From positions 1-64,000 of the forward strand of contig NZ_JBBUTI010000013.1 in NCBI RefSeq assembly GCF_038066635.1: a stretch of 64,000 nucleotides of DNA, written 5' to 3'. Made by a program: the position numbers and the translations under genes. Shown piece by piece: positions 1 to 8,464 of this stretch. Position 1 is the stretch's first letter. Every line of letters begins with the position of its first letter. The notes under the pieces are model-generated. The model did not search any database, was not told the origin of the DNA, and saw only the letters and a program-made list of their open reading frames with translations. Source of the stretch: Ideonella margarita. Lineage in GTDB: Bacteria; Pseudomonadota; Gammaproteobacteria; Burkholderiales; Burkholderiaceae_C.

Positions 1-1685
1 TTGCCGTCGTTGGTCAGGCTGACCGTGCCCAGCGGCAGGCCGGCGGTGTCGAGCAGCTGGACAGGGCTGCCCACGCTGATCGGCTGGCCGTTGATGGCCG
101 TGATGGTCAGCGTCGGGGTATCAGCGTCCGTGTCGTTGGCCAGCACGTCGATGGTGACGGGCGTGTCCTCAGGCGTGGTCGCCAGGTCGTCGCTGGCAGC
201 CGGGGTGTCGTCCAGCGGCGTGACGTTGATGTCGAGCGTGGAGCTCGAGCCGGTGTTGGTCGTGTAGGAGACCTGCGGCACGGTGCCGTTGTAGTCGGCA
301 ACCGGCGTGAAGGTGTAGCCACCGTTCGAGTTGATGACCAGCGTACCGACGCCTGCGATGGTGGCGGTAGTGCCAGCAGCGAAGGTGCCAGGCAAGCCGG
401 CGACGCTGAACGAATCAACGCTCAACACATCGTCGGCATCGCTGTCATTGGCCAGCACATTACCCGTGGCAATCGTGTCTTCAGCCACGGTATTTGTGTC
501 GGCTGCGAGCTCGGAGGCGTCGTCCACCGGGCTGACCACCAGGGTCAGCGTGCCGGTGTCGGTACCACCCTGGCCGTCGGTCACGGTGTAGGTGACCGGC
601 GGAACCGGGCCGTTGTAATCAGGTGCGGGGGTGAAGGTGAACGTACCGTCAGGATTCACCAGCAGCGTGCCCACCGGAGTGCCACCCGTGGTGATGGTCA
701 CCGGCGTGCCCGGCGTGACCGTGTCCGGCGTGCCGTCGCCATTGCGGTCGACCGTCACGGCCATCACCGTCAGTGTGTCGCCGTCGGTGTCCGTGTCGTT
801 GCCCAGCACATTGCCGGACACCGGCGTGCCTTCGGTCACCGTCACCGTGTCGTCGTTCGCCACCGGGGCGTCGTTGACCGGGGTGACGGTGATGTCGAGC
901 GTGGCCGTTGTGCCGCCGCTGGTGTTGTAGGTGATTTGTGGCACCGCACCGTGGAAATCCGGCGCGGGTGTGAAAGCGTAGCCGCCGTCAGCCGCGATGG
1001 TGATTGAGCCGGTACCAGGGATGGTCAGCGTGGAGCCTGCCGGCAGCGTCTGGTTCGCGATGGTGAAGGACGTCACGCTGGTGCCGTTGCTGCCGTCGTT
1101 GACAAGCACGTTGCCTGTGGCCGAGGCATCTTCCGGTATCGACGAATAGTCCGGAACGGCAGGTTGGGGCGTGCGAGTGCCGTCGTCGTTCGCTGTGTCG
1201 GCGGTCTTGTCGGCCAGATCTGCCCGCTCACCGGGCCATGTCATGGCCAACGGCGAGACGTTCTCGACGACACGTTCGACACGCAAACCCGGCAGCAAGG
1301 TGTCGCCCGGCATGTTGGAGGTAGAGGGCGCCGCCTCCGGTGAGCCGGCATCGATCGCCTTGATCGTCGTCAGCAGCGAGACCCCTTTGGCCTGGCGCGG
1401 TGCGCGCTGATCTTCAAACAGGATGATGCCGTTCTGGCTGGTGAGGATCAGGTCACCGGGCGCGAGCTTGGCGCCTACCGTGGGGGGGGAACGGGTGCCG
1501 TCCGCGTGAAGAATCTTGACGTCTCCCCAGACCGCCGCGATGGTGCCGGGCGGATGCCGATGGATGTCCGCCGAGCCGGGCCGGGGCACCGTGCTCGCCT
1601 CTGTCTGGTTTTGAAGCAACGGTGTCTTGTGTCCAGGCCCATGTGCCGGGCTGTCTTTTGCGGTTTCGTCAGTTCGCGGCGTCAT
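1..1685 (-). CDS. Large repeat adhesin, retention-module type (5' part; runs off left edge)
   Basis: One open frame runs from ATG at 1685 to the window edge, giving at least 561 residues without a stop. GGGGAAG stands just upstream as ribosome site. Residues about 40-95 (containing GTIAAVWGDVKILHADGT) resemble the N-terminal retention module of LapA-type adhesins, which in that family holds the protein in its outer-membrane exporter. From about residue 180 come repeats of roughly 100-120 residues with the signature PVxDxPxAxDD...GNVLxND(T/S)DxD, starting near residues 185, 268, 387 and 488; these are tandem-95/cadherin-like Ig folds. By family, such proteins are calcium-stabilised surface fibrils secreted by type I systems and act in biofilm attachment. 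The C-terminal RTX/secretion signal and any exporter genes would lie left of the window. The frame contains a run of eight G/C at 1482-1489. Confidence 0.85.
   Translation of the reverse strand, partial: MTPRTDETAKDSPAHGPGHKTPLLQNQTEASTVPRPGSADIHRHPPGTIAAVWGDVKILHADGTRSPPTVGAKLAPGDLILTSQNGIILFEDQRAPRQAKGVSLLTTIKAIDAGSPEAAPSTSNMPGDTLLPGLRVERVVENVSPLAMTWPGERADLADKTADTANDDGTRTPQPAVPDYSSIPEDASATGNVLVNDGSNGTSVTSFTIANQTLPAGSTLTIPGTGSITIAADGGYAFTPAPDFHGAVPQITYNTSGGTTATLDITVTPVNDAPVANDDTVTVTEGTPVSGNVLGNDTDTDGDTLTVMAVTVDRNGDGTPDTVTPGTPVTITTGGTPVGTLLVNPDGTFTFTPAPDYNGPVPPVTYTVTDGQGGTDTGTLTLVVSPVDDASELAADTNTVAEDTIATGNVLANDSDADDVLSVDSFSVAGLPGTFAAGTTATIAGVGTLVINSNGGYTFTPVADYNGTVPQVSYTTNTGSSSTLDINVTPLDDTPAASDDLATTPEDTPVTIDVLANDTDADTPTLTITAINGQPISVGSPVQLLDTAGLPLGTVSLTNDG
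1482..1489. repeat. Homopolymer G8 inside the adhesin gene
   Basis: Eight consecutive G on the plus strand (C on the coding strand) near residue 66 of the adhesin. The gene is in frame with eight bases; loss or gain of one would truncate the protein early. Such tracts can vary by slippage, but no variation can be seen from one sequence. Confidence 0.9.
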
Positions 1686-2114
1686 TGTTCTTCCCCGATT
1701 TCAATAGGTAAAACAGATCAAAACCCGCCGGTGTCATTCGTGGCGGTTTTTGAGTTCCTGGTGCCGCCTGCATTTATTGCAGGAAGCAGGCATGACGCCA
1801 TGCTGAGGTAATGTGTTGCGCCGGAGTAAGAAATTCGACGAATGATCTGCCAACGGAAGAGTTCGTGCTGCTTTCTGGAACGAGCGTTGATTCGGGTGCC
1901 TGAATTCGGTGCGATTCACCTGAGTCGGTTTGTCTTGTTCTTGTTTTGTGCCAGTAATTTGTGGACAAATTCACGCAATTGACGAGTTGTCTGTGGTGGT
2001 GCTCACTGTGCTGGGTGGTGTGTCCGGGTCTGGCCTGAAATAGAAATGGCCGCATGCTTTGCATGCATGCGGCCATCGGGACTCTTGTTTTGAGTCGGTG
2101 AAAATTGAATGAAT
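1686..2114. other. Intergenic region between adhesin and AraC gene
   Basis: This stretch of about 430 bases has no convincing gene. It looks richer in A+T than the flanks. It holds the hairpin terminator of the araC-type gene (2046-2076) and must carry the adhesin promoter on the minus strand, although I could not pick a clear -35/-10 pair. Confidence 0.6.
2046..2076 (-). terminator. Rho-independent terminator of the AraC-type gene
   Basis: A perfect 12-bp inverted repeat (ATGGCCGCATGC / GCATGCGGCCAT) with a 7-base loop, followed on the minus strand by TTTCTATTTC. It lies about 40 bases past the stop codon at 2115. Confidence 0.75.
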
Positions 2115-3023
2115 TCAGCTGGCGATGAACATCTGCTGTACTTCCTTGGCTGTCAGGCCGAAGTGCTTCTTGAATTGCCGATAAAAGGTGGCCAGCGATA
2201 AATAACCAGCAGACATTGCAATGTTCGTGATCTTCATCTGCGGATTCTTGATCAGTTGGTCATACACCAGTGACAACCGGCGTTGCCGAATCTCGCTGGC
2301 AACCGACAAATTGGCAGAGCTGAATGTGCGATGCAATTGCCGCTCGGAGATATTGACGGCATTGGCCACCATCCTGGCATCAAGCTCGCCAATCTGGATG
2401 TTGTCGTCAATATAGGCCAGGGCGGATATAAGGCGGCGTTTGCCCGGGGTGGCATTGGCCGCCATGCGGTTGCCAAGCTGAATTTGCACGGAGCTCAGGA
2501 TGAGTCGGTCCAGCGGCTGACAGAAAACGCTGATGTCGTTGTAGCCCTTGATCGCCGACTTGGCGCTGGCGATGTAGTCGGGGATGACCCTGGCCAGTGC
2601 GTTCTGGTAGGCCAGATGTTGCGGGCCGATGGTGTCTACCAGCGCGCTGGCCCGAGAAAGAAACGGCTTCGGAATGGTCAGGATATCCACGATGGTGTCT
2701 TCCGGCCACCTGCCAGGCAACTCGCTGATATTTTCGCAAAACCGAATGAACTCCGGCTGCTCTTGATCACCGCTGGCATCGTCGACCGAGTCATCCGGCG
2801 GAGCGATTTGGGCGGCAGCGATGTAAATCATGCCTTTGTCACTCTGGTCGGCCGTACTCAGTTCCGCTGGTACATCTTTCAGTGGAATATCTCTGAGAAC
2901 CAGAATGCAGGAGGGGAGCTGATTTCGGATGTATGGCTGCACAGTATTGGTGGAGGTCGTGTCATCAAGCTGGAGTGTCGAGCCTGCCGATTCGCGTGGC
3001 GTCAACTTGTGGATTGATGACAT
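2115..3023 (-). CDS. AraC family transcriptional regulator
   Basis: 302 residues from ATG at 3023 (AAAGAGAAAA ribosome site just upstream); the frame is open further upstream, but that extension has no recognisable fold. The last 100 residues form the double helix-turn-helix of the AraC family: first HTH around LDARMVANAVNISERQLHR, second around ITNIAMSAGYLSLATFYRQF. The N-terminal 200 residues match no sensor domain I recognise. DNA-binding transcription factor, effector unknown. The gene looks lower in GC than most of the window and lies next to the large adhesin, so the two may be functionally linked or arrived together. This is an inference from position and composition only. Confidence 0.85.
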   Translation of the reverse strand: MSSIHKLTPRESAGSTLQLDDTTSTNTVQPYIRNQLPSCILVLRDIPLKDVPAELSTADQSDKGMIYIAAAQIAPPDDSVDDASGDQEQPEFIRFCENISELPGRWPEDTIVDILTIPKPFLSRASALVDTIGPQHLAYQNALARVIPDYIASAKSAIKGYNDISVFCQPLDRLILSSVQIQLGNRMAANATPGKRRLISALAYIDDNIQIGELDARMVANAVNISERQLHRTFSSANLSVASEIRQRRLSLVYDQLIKNPQMKITNIAMSAGYLSLATFYRQFKKHFGLTAKEVQQMFIAS

Positions 3024-3650
3024 TTTTCTCTTTGCTTCAGGTTGGTTTCGGGGCGGTTGCGTGCCTGAGTGATGGCATCGTTGTCGGACCATTGAGCGCT
3101 GATGCTGCCGATGCACTGGAGAGTTCTCTTGAGGCCTCCCGGTGTCCAAGTGTGCTGTGTTGTCTGTTATGAATCCTCTCAGCGAGAGACGTCTGAAGAC
3201 TGGGTTTGTGACGTGGTATCTGCAGGTGTCACTGGTTTGCACGATGCTGTGTCACGCATCGATGTCTGTGCATGGCGGTAGTTTTATTTGGCGGCTAGTT
3301 TGTCTCGTTTGCCGCCATCCGGAGGTTTCCAATTCATTGCTGCCGTGAGTCTGAGCTAGTGCCCTTGATGGAAGACATTTTCCAGAGGCCGACGATGGCA
3401 CTTGTTAATAATTTATTTTTTCCATCTTTATTGTTCGTGCAGGCGCGGGCACGTGCGCTGTCGTTGCGACGGCTGAATATCGCAAGCGGCGGGTGGCAGC
3501 TTGAGTTGGTTGTTTGACGGCGTTGGTCAACCGGGGAGGCGGTTATGGATGGCGGGAAGGTGCATTGCCTGCTGCAGTCTTTCCCCTGATGGCGCGCTGC
3601 AGGGCTTGCGGGCACGATGCCCCCATCACACGACACCTCATCGAGGCAGC
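3024..3650. other. Divergent intergenic region, lower GC
   Basis: About 630 bases between the divergent AraC-type gene and the hydrolase. No gene could be supported; short open frames here lack ribosome sites or family similarity. It includes an AT-rich patch near 3398-3440. It must contain both promoters, but none was clear enough to call. Confidence 0.5.
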
Positions 3651-4532
3651 ATGGTCACGAAGGCTCTTGATCCCGCATGGCTGGAAGTTCAATACAACAA
3701 CCGAGCGCGCATTCCCGATCACCCTGCCATCTTTGAGCGCTGGCGTGAGGCGTCGGCGTTTACGCGTTCGAGGCAGCCCTGCCTGCTTGATGTGGCCTAT
3801 GGCGATGGGCCAGCCGAGACCATGGACGTATTCCCCGCGGTTTCACCGGGCGCGCCCGTCATCGTGTTCATCCATGGCGGGTATTGGCGCTCGCTGGACA
3901 AGGCCGACCACAGCTTTGTTGCGCCCGCCCTGGTGGCGGCCGGGGCCATGGTGGTGGTGCCGAATTACGGGCTGTGCCCGTCGGTGAGCATCGAGGACAT
4001 CGCCTTGCAGATGACCCGGGTCATTGCGTGGGTGCATCGACATGCGCGCGAGCATGGCGGTGATGCGTCGAACATCACGGTCGTGGGCCATTCGGCGGGC
4101 GGGCAGCTGGCCGCGATGCTGCTGTGCTGCCGCTGGGATCTGGTCGGAACAGACTTGCCCGCGCAGCCTCTGCGAGGTGCGTTGTCGATCTCAGGCGTCC
4201 ATGATCTGTCGCCCCTGCGCTTCACGCCGTCGCTGCAGGCTGATCTGCGACTGACGCCCCGGAGCGTGAAGCGCCTCAGCCCTGCCTTTTTCCCGGCGCC
4301 TGCCCGGCCACTGCTGGCCGTGGCGGGTGGGCTGGAGAGTGATGAATTCCTGCGGCAGAACCGGCTGATCCGGGACGCGTGGGGCGATGCCACGGTGCCC
4401 GTGTGTGAAACCGTGGACGGCGCCAATCACCTGACCGTCCTGAACAGTTTGGCCGACCCCACGCATCGGCTTCATCACCTGGCGCTGGGTTTGGCCGGGC
4501 TCGGGCCGCTCGCTACGCGTTCTGAGGACTAG
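3651..4532 (+). CDS. Alpha/beta hydrolase, arylformamidase/esterase-like
   Basis: 293 residues from ATG at 3651, chosen because GAGG lies 6 bases upstream and the protein then begins with the family-typical (L)DPAWLEVQYNNRA segment; the frame is open 150 bases further upstream. It has the oxyanion motif HGGYW and the nucleophile elbow GHSAGG (Ser148), with a C-terminal GANHLTVL segment supplying the catalytic histidine. This is the family of carboxylesterases that includes kynurenine formamidases (arylformamidase). Probably cytoplasmic, with no signal peptide. No other tryptophan-degradation genes are nearby, so the substrate is open. The 3' end overlaps the convergent rarD gene by 20 bases. 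Confidence 0.85.
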   Translation: MVTKALDPAWLEVQYNNRARIPDHPAIFERWREASAFTRSRQPCLLDVAYGDGPAETMDVFPAVSPGAPVIVFIHGGYWRSLDKADHSFVAPALVAAGAMVVVPNYGLCPSVSIEDIALQMTRVIAWVHRHAREHGGDASNITVVGHSAGGQLAAMLLCCRWDLVGTDLPAQPLRGALSISGVHDLSPLRFTPSLQADLRLTPRSVKRLSPAFFPAPARPLLAVAGGLESDEFLRQNRLIRDAWGDATVPVCETVDGANHLTVLNSLADPTHRLHHLALGLAGLGPLATRSED

Positions 4533-5400
4533 CGTTGTTCTGGCGCAAGCGCCAGAGCGTTTCACCGCTGTAAATCAGCAGCGCCATCCAGATCAGTGCA
4601 AATCCAGCCAGGCGGTTGTGGTGCAGGGGTTCATGAAACACCCACACCCCCAGCGCAAATTGCAGGCTGGGGCCGAGGTATTGCAGCAGGCCGAGGGTGC
4701 CCAGCTGGATGCGCTGGGCGCCGTAGGCAAACAGCAGCAGCGGCACGGCGGTCAAGGGGCCGGCCGCCAGCAGCCAGGCCCAGGTGGATGGGGTGGCATT
4801 GGCCAGCGTACCGCCGTGCGTGCTCATCCAGGCCAGCGCCGGCACGGCCAGGGGTGCCAGCAGCAGAGTCTCCAGGGCCAGCCCTTCCAGCGCGCCCAAG
4901 GGTGCCGTTTTTTTCAGCAAGCCATACAAGCCGAAGCTGGCTGCCAGCGCCAGGGAGATCCAGGGCGGCGCGCCAGCGGCTACGCCAAGCCAGAGCACCC
5001 CGACCCCAGCGATGCCCACGGCGGCCCATTGCAGCGGCCGCGGCCGCTCACGCAGCACCAGCACGCCCAGCAGCACGTTGAACAAGGGGTTGATGAAGTA
5101 ACCCAGGCTGGCTTCCAGCACCCGGCCGTTGTTCACCGCCCAGACGTAAAGCAGCCAGTTGCTCGACAGCAGCAAGGCGCTGGTGCCGAAGATGGCCAGC
5201 TTGCGTGGCTGCTGCAGCACGTTGATCAGCCAGGCCCAGCGGCGTTGGTACAGCAAGACCAGCACGATGAAGGCCAGTGACCACACCGACCGGTGCATCA
5301 CCACTTCCAGGGCCGGCACCTCGCGAAGCTGGTGGAAGTAGAGCGGGAACAGGCCCCAGATGATGTAGGCCAGGGCCGCAGCGAATAAACCGGTGTGCAT
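4513..5400 (-). CDS. rarD: EamA family transporter RarD
   Basis: 295 residues, almost entirely hydrophobic, with about ten predicted membrane segments in two EamA repeats. The start GLFAAALAYIIWGLFPLYF and the conserved segments VVMHRSVWS, LLLSSNWLLYVWAVN and GYFINPLFNVLLG are typical of RarD, a drug/metabolite-superfamily inner-membrane protein of about 300 residues. The physiological substrate of RarD proteins is not established; chloramphenicol sensitivity has been the historical phenotype. It stands alone; its 3' end overlaps the hydrolase on the other strand. Confidence 0.9.
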   Translation of the reverse strand: MHTGLFAAALAYIIWGLFPLYFHQLREVPALEVVMHRSVWSLAFIVLVLLYQRRWAWLINVLQQPRKLAIFGTSALLLSSNWLLYVWAVNNGRVLEASLGYFINPLFNVLLGVLVLRERPRPLQWAAVGIAGVGVLWLGVAAGAPPWISLALAASFGLYGLLKKTAPLGALEGLALETLLLAPLAVPALAWMSTHGGTLANATPSTWAWLLAAGPLTAVPLLLFAYGAQRIQLGTLGLLQYLGPSLQFALGVWVFHEPLHHNRLAGFALIWMALLIYSGETLWRLRQNNASPQNA

Positions 5401-5536
5401 GAAAAGGGCTGGTGAAGCAGGGGGCCGTGGCGGACTGTGCCCGGGCGATACAGCGTGTCATTGTGGCCGCCGCACCGTTGTTGTGCGTGCCGGGGGTTTT
5501 GTGTCGGCGGTGCAGGGCGGGTGATGGCCCTGCTGC

Positions 5537-6280
5537 TCAAAGTGCCGGTTTCTCCAGCCAGCCGTCCTGCTCGAGCAGTTGCTGCCAGGCGGGCCCGGGT
5601 GGGCAAACCAGATGGAGCTGACCTCCGGCCGGGTGCGGCAGGTGCAGTTCAGCGGCGTGCAGCCACAGCCGCTGAACGCCGCCCAACCACGCTGCCACTG
5701 CACGGTTATGCGGGCCCTTGCCATGGGTGGCGTCACCCACGATGGGGTGAGACAGCTGTTTCAGGTGCCTGCGTATCTGGTGCCGGCGGCCGGTTTCCGG
5801 TCGGGCCTCCACCAGCGCGTAACGGCTGCTCGTGTGGCCGCTGCCGACCTGGAAGGGCCACTCCACCCGGCCGAGGCGCTGGAATGTCGTCCGGGCCGGT
5901 AGCTGCACTTGCCCGGTGCTCGGCAATTCCGGGTCGCGCGCCAGCGGCTGATCGTGCTCGATGTGCTCTTCAGGCCAGCCGCGGACCAGCGCCACATAGC
6001 GCTTCTGAACCTGCCCCTGATCAAACGCCTGTCCCAGTTCCCTGGCGGCCGTGGCCCGCGTGGTGAACACCAGCAGGCCCGATGTGCCCTTGTCCAGCCG
6101 ATGTGCGGGCGCCAAGTGTGGCGGGCCGTCTTCGCCCAGTTGTGCGCGCAGGGCGTCGAGCGCGTTCAAGTCCTCGTGGGCATCGAGACTGGTGCGATGC
6201 ACCAGCAGGCCGGCGGGCTTGTCCACCACGATCAGATGCTCGTCGGCGTGCAGGATGGGCAGATACGGCATGTGGTTCAT
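5537..6280 (-). CDS. truC: tRNA pseudouridine(65) synthase TruC-like
   Basis: 247 residues, RluA-superfamily pseudouridine synthase. Opens with ILHADEHLIVVDKPAGLLVHR, then the catalytic motif HRLDKGTSGLL with Asp63, then ETGRRHQIRRHLKQLSHPI and GDATHGKGPHNR, the combination seen in TruC (modifies U65 of tRNA). Cytoplasmic. A second in-frame ATG lies three codons in; neither start has a strong ribosome site. Single gene, 136 bases downstream of rarD on the same strand. Confidence 0.85.
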   Translation of the reverse strand: MNHMPYLPILHADEHLIVVDKPAGLLVHRTSLDAHEDLNALDALRAQLGEDGPPHLAPAHRLDKGTSGLLVFTTRATAARELGQAFDQGQVQKRYVALVRGWPEEHIEHDQPLARDPELPSTGQVQLPARTTFQRLGRVEWPFQVGSGHTSSRYALVEARPETGRRHQIRRHLKQLSHPIVGDATHGKGPHNRAVAAWLGGVQRLWLHAAELHLPHPAGGQLHLVCPPGPAWQQLLEQDGWLEKPAL

Positions 6281-6393
6281 GGGGGGTACCCATTATTCCG
6301 AGGGAGTGACGGCGGTTAGCGGCAAATTGAAAAATATCGGTCACGAACAGTGGCCATGATTGTCTGAGCCACTGCATCCCGGGAGTTCATGTC

Positions 6394-6939
6394 ATGCCGC
6401 AAACCTATTACCTCGGCGCCCGCTCGCTGTTTGTCACCGTCACGGCCTGGGTCACCATCGTGCTGGCGGCTCTGGCCTGGGGATGCGGCCTGGTTGAACA
6501 GGCGGCGCTCGCCTCGCTCGTACCGGGTTTTGGCGGCACCTTGTCGTCGGCTGGTCTTCCGCCCTTGAGCAGCTTGTTGCTGTCTTATCTGCCGTGGGTG
6601 AATGGCGCTGGCCTGGTGTTGTCGACGGCCTTGCTGATCACCGGGGTGGGCCTGTTGCGCAGGCTGGAGTGGGCCCGGCGCACCTTCATCGGCTTGATGG
6701 GCGTGGTCATCGTCGTGAACCTGTGCGGCCTGTGGCTGCAACATGAACTGGCGCAGTCGCTGGTGCACAGCGCCTTGAGCCAGAGCCTGATCCCTGCTGC
6801 AGCCCTCGATCTGTTCTCCAGCGTGCTGACTGCCGCGCGTGCCGGTGGCGTGCTGGCCACCCTCAGCCTGAGCATCTTCATGGGCTGGGTGATCCGCCGC
6901 CTGTGCACGCCCATCGTGCTCCAGGAGTTCGCGGCCTGA
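6394..6939 (+). CDS. Uncharacterised four-helix membrane protein
   Basis: 181 residues with about four hydrophobic segments (near residues 14-35, 57-83, 95-114 and 145-165) and no charged catalytic motif. I recognise no family. GGGAG about ten bases upstream of ATG supports the start. Divergent from truC, convergent with the ychJ-like gene. Likely inner-membrane; role unknown. Confidence 0.7.
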   Translation: MPQTYYLGARSLFVTVTAWVTIVLAALAWGCGLVEQAALASLVPGFGGTLSSAGLPPLSSLLLSYLPWVNGAGLVLSTALLITGVGLLRRLEWARRTFIGLMGVVIVVNLCGLWLQHELAQSLVHSALSQSLIPAAALDLFSSVLTAARAGGVLATLSLSIFMGWVIRRLCTPIVLQEFAA

Positions 6940-6957
6940 GGCGCCTCGTCCGGGGCG

Positions 6958-7383
6958 TCAGCGCTCCTTGACGTCGCCATCCACATAGAGCCAGCGGCCC
7001 GCTTCATCGCGGACGAATCGGCTGGTTTCTTCCAGCCTGAAGGCGCGCCCCGCCAATTTCGACCTGGCTGCAAAGTGCACGGTTGCATGCTGGTCGTCTT
7101 GCACCTTGTGCTGATACACCGTCAGCCCCAGCCAGCGCAGTCCGGGCTCGTTGGGTGGCAGATCGGTGGGCCTGGTGCTGGGGTGCCAGGTGTCCAGCAG
7201 ATAGCTGATCAGATCGAGCGTGTAGGCGCTGTACCGTGAGCGCATCAGCGTTTCGGCATCGGGGGCCTCGCCACGTTGTGGCCCGTGGTGCCACCGGCCG
7301 CAGCAGTCGTCGTAGAGGCGAACCTGGGTGGCGCGACGGGCATCAGGGCGGCCGCAGGGGCAGGGTGTCGGGTTCAGGCGCAT
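6958..7383 (-). CDS. YchJ-like SEC-C motif protein (UPF0225)
   Basis: 141 residues from ATG at 7383. The N-terminal CPCGR and YDDCCGRWHHG segments form a Cys-rich metal-binding motif of SEC-C type; LMRSRYSAYTLDLISYLLDTWHPSTRP and the C-terminal RFVRDEAGRWLYVDGD are hallmarks of the YchJ family. Small cytoplasmic protein, probably zinc-binding, function not established. The open frame continues upstream through the divergent imuA gene, but that extension is a shadow. It is divergent from imuA with only 87 bases between them, so the LexA site could affect both. Confidence 0.85.
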   Translation of the reverse strand: MRLNPTPCPCGRPDARRATQVRLYDDCCGRWHHGPQRGEAPDAETLMRSRYSAYTLDLISYLLDTWHPSTRPTDLPPNEPGLRWLGLTVYQHKVQDDQHATVHFAARSKLAGRAFRLEETSRFVRDEAGRWLYVDGDVKER

Positions 7384-7431
7384 CCGTGCATCTTGCCGCA
7401 ATCTTCCGGTCGACAAGGGGGCGCTGACGGG

Positions 7432-7469
7432 TTGGCGATCCGCGTTTGATACTGTATAAATATACAGTT
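7432..7469 (+). promoter_or_regulatory. imuA promoter with LexA (SOS) operator
   Basis: TACTGTATAAATATACAGTT at 7450-7469 is very close to the CTGT-N8-ACAG SOS-box consensus. A sigma70-like promoter fits over it: TTGGCG (7432-7437), 17-bp spacer, TATAAA (7455-7460), so the -10 lies inside the operator. Predicted transcription start is about 7467, only a few bases before the imuA ATG. This is what LexA repression requires. Confidence 0.85.
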
Positions 7470-7470
7470 C

Positions 7471-8400
7471 ATGATGACGCCATCCACCTCTCCACCACTG
7501 CCACGCGCTGCCTTGCTCGCGCAGCCTCAAGCCCTGCACCCGGCACTCTGGCGTGCGCAAGGGCGCTCGATCACGGCCACCGCCGAGGTCATTGCCAGCG
7601 GTTTTCCCCTGCTGGATGCGGAACTGCCGGATGCCGGCTGGCCCACCCGCGCGCTCATCGAGCTGTTGCCCGTGCGTCCGGGGCTTGGTGAAATCCGTCT
7701 GCTGGCGCCCGCCTTGGTACAGGCGCTTGGCACCTGGCGCAGCCTGATGCTGTTCAACCCGCCGGCCGAGGTGTGTGCCGACGGCCTGCACCAGCTGGGT
7801 GTGCCGGTGGCCCGCTGCCTGGTGGTGCGCGGGCGTGAGGGCGCGCGCGATGTTGTGCATCATGTCGGGCGTGATGTTGGACGGGGTGTGCCACACCCCG
7901 GCGGGCGGTCGCAGTCCGGCCGTCGCAGCCCCGGTGCACTCGATGTCTGCTGGGCGCTGGAGCAGGCCTTGCGCAGCGGTCATGTGGGGGCCGTGCTGGC
8001 CTGGCCCGGGGCGTCTGTACGGCCTGATGCCTTGCGGCGGCTGCAACTGGCCGCGCACCACCATGGCGGTCTGGCCGTGGTGTTCCGTGAACCAGAGGCA
8101 CAACAGCGGCCCAGTCCGGCCACCTTGCGCATGGCGTTGACGTCGGATGGGCCGGATGCGCTGTCCGTGCACATCCTCAAGCGCCGCGGCCCGGTGCTGC
8201 TGCGGCCACTGCGGCTGGCTTTGCCGCCCGTGTTGTCCGAGCGGGGCACGTCGCGTGCGCAGGCGCAGTTGTTGTCACCCGGGGTTGCGGCTATTCCATC
8301 GGCCGCCCCGGCAGCCGTGCCCCTGTCCGGCAAATCCACGGCCGAGTGGCTGCGTGAAATCGGCGCGCTGGGCCAGCGCAGCCTCTCCGGCTTGAGCTGA
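7471..8400 (+). CDS. imuA: ImuA-like SOS mutagenesis protein
   Basis: 309 residues, distantly RecA-like, matching the ImuA family that accompanies the Y-family polymerase homologue ImuB in translesion synthesis. Recognisable parts: HPALWRAQ at the start, GFPLLDAELPDAGWP and ALIELLPVRPGLGEIRLLAPAL (ImuA cannot be expected to keep a full Walker A), and a C-terminal basic segment. The ATG at 7471 directly follows the LexA operator and leaves no room for a ribosome site, so the mRNA is probably leaderless; a second ATG follows immediately. Co-directional with imuB 64 bases downstream. Expected to be induced by DNA damage. Confidence 0.85.
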   Translation: MMTPSTSPPLPRAALLAQPQALHPALWRAQGRSITATAEVIASGFPLLDAELPDAGWPTRALIELLPVRPGLGEIRLLAPALVQALGTWRSLMLFNPPAEVCADGLHQLGVPVARCLVVRGREGARDVVHHVGRDVGRGVPHPGGRSQSGRRSPGALDVCWALEQALRSGHVGAVLAWPGASVRPDALRRLQLAAHHHGGLAVVFREPEAQQRPSPATLRMALTSDGPDALSVHILKRRGPVLLRPLRLALPPVLSERGTSRAQAQLLSPGVAAIPSAAPAAVPLSGKSTAEWLREIGALGQRSLSGLS

Positions 8401-8464
8401 CCGTGCGTGGCCGTCGCGTGTGGCCTGCGGGCCTTGTGCCTCGTGGCCCGTCAGGGGCTTGGTG

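Noticed and set aside
2283..3017. A 244-residue open frame on the plus strand over the AraC gene
   Set aside because: Antisense to a protein with clear AraC-type HTH; no recognisable features.
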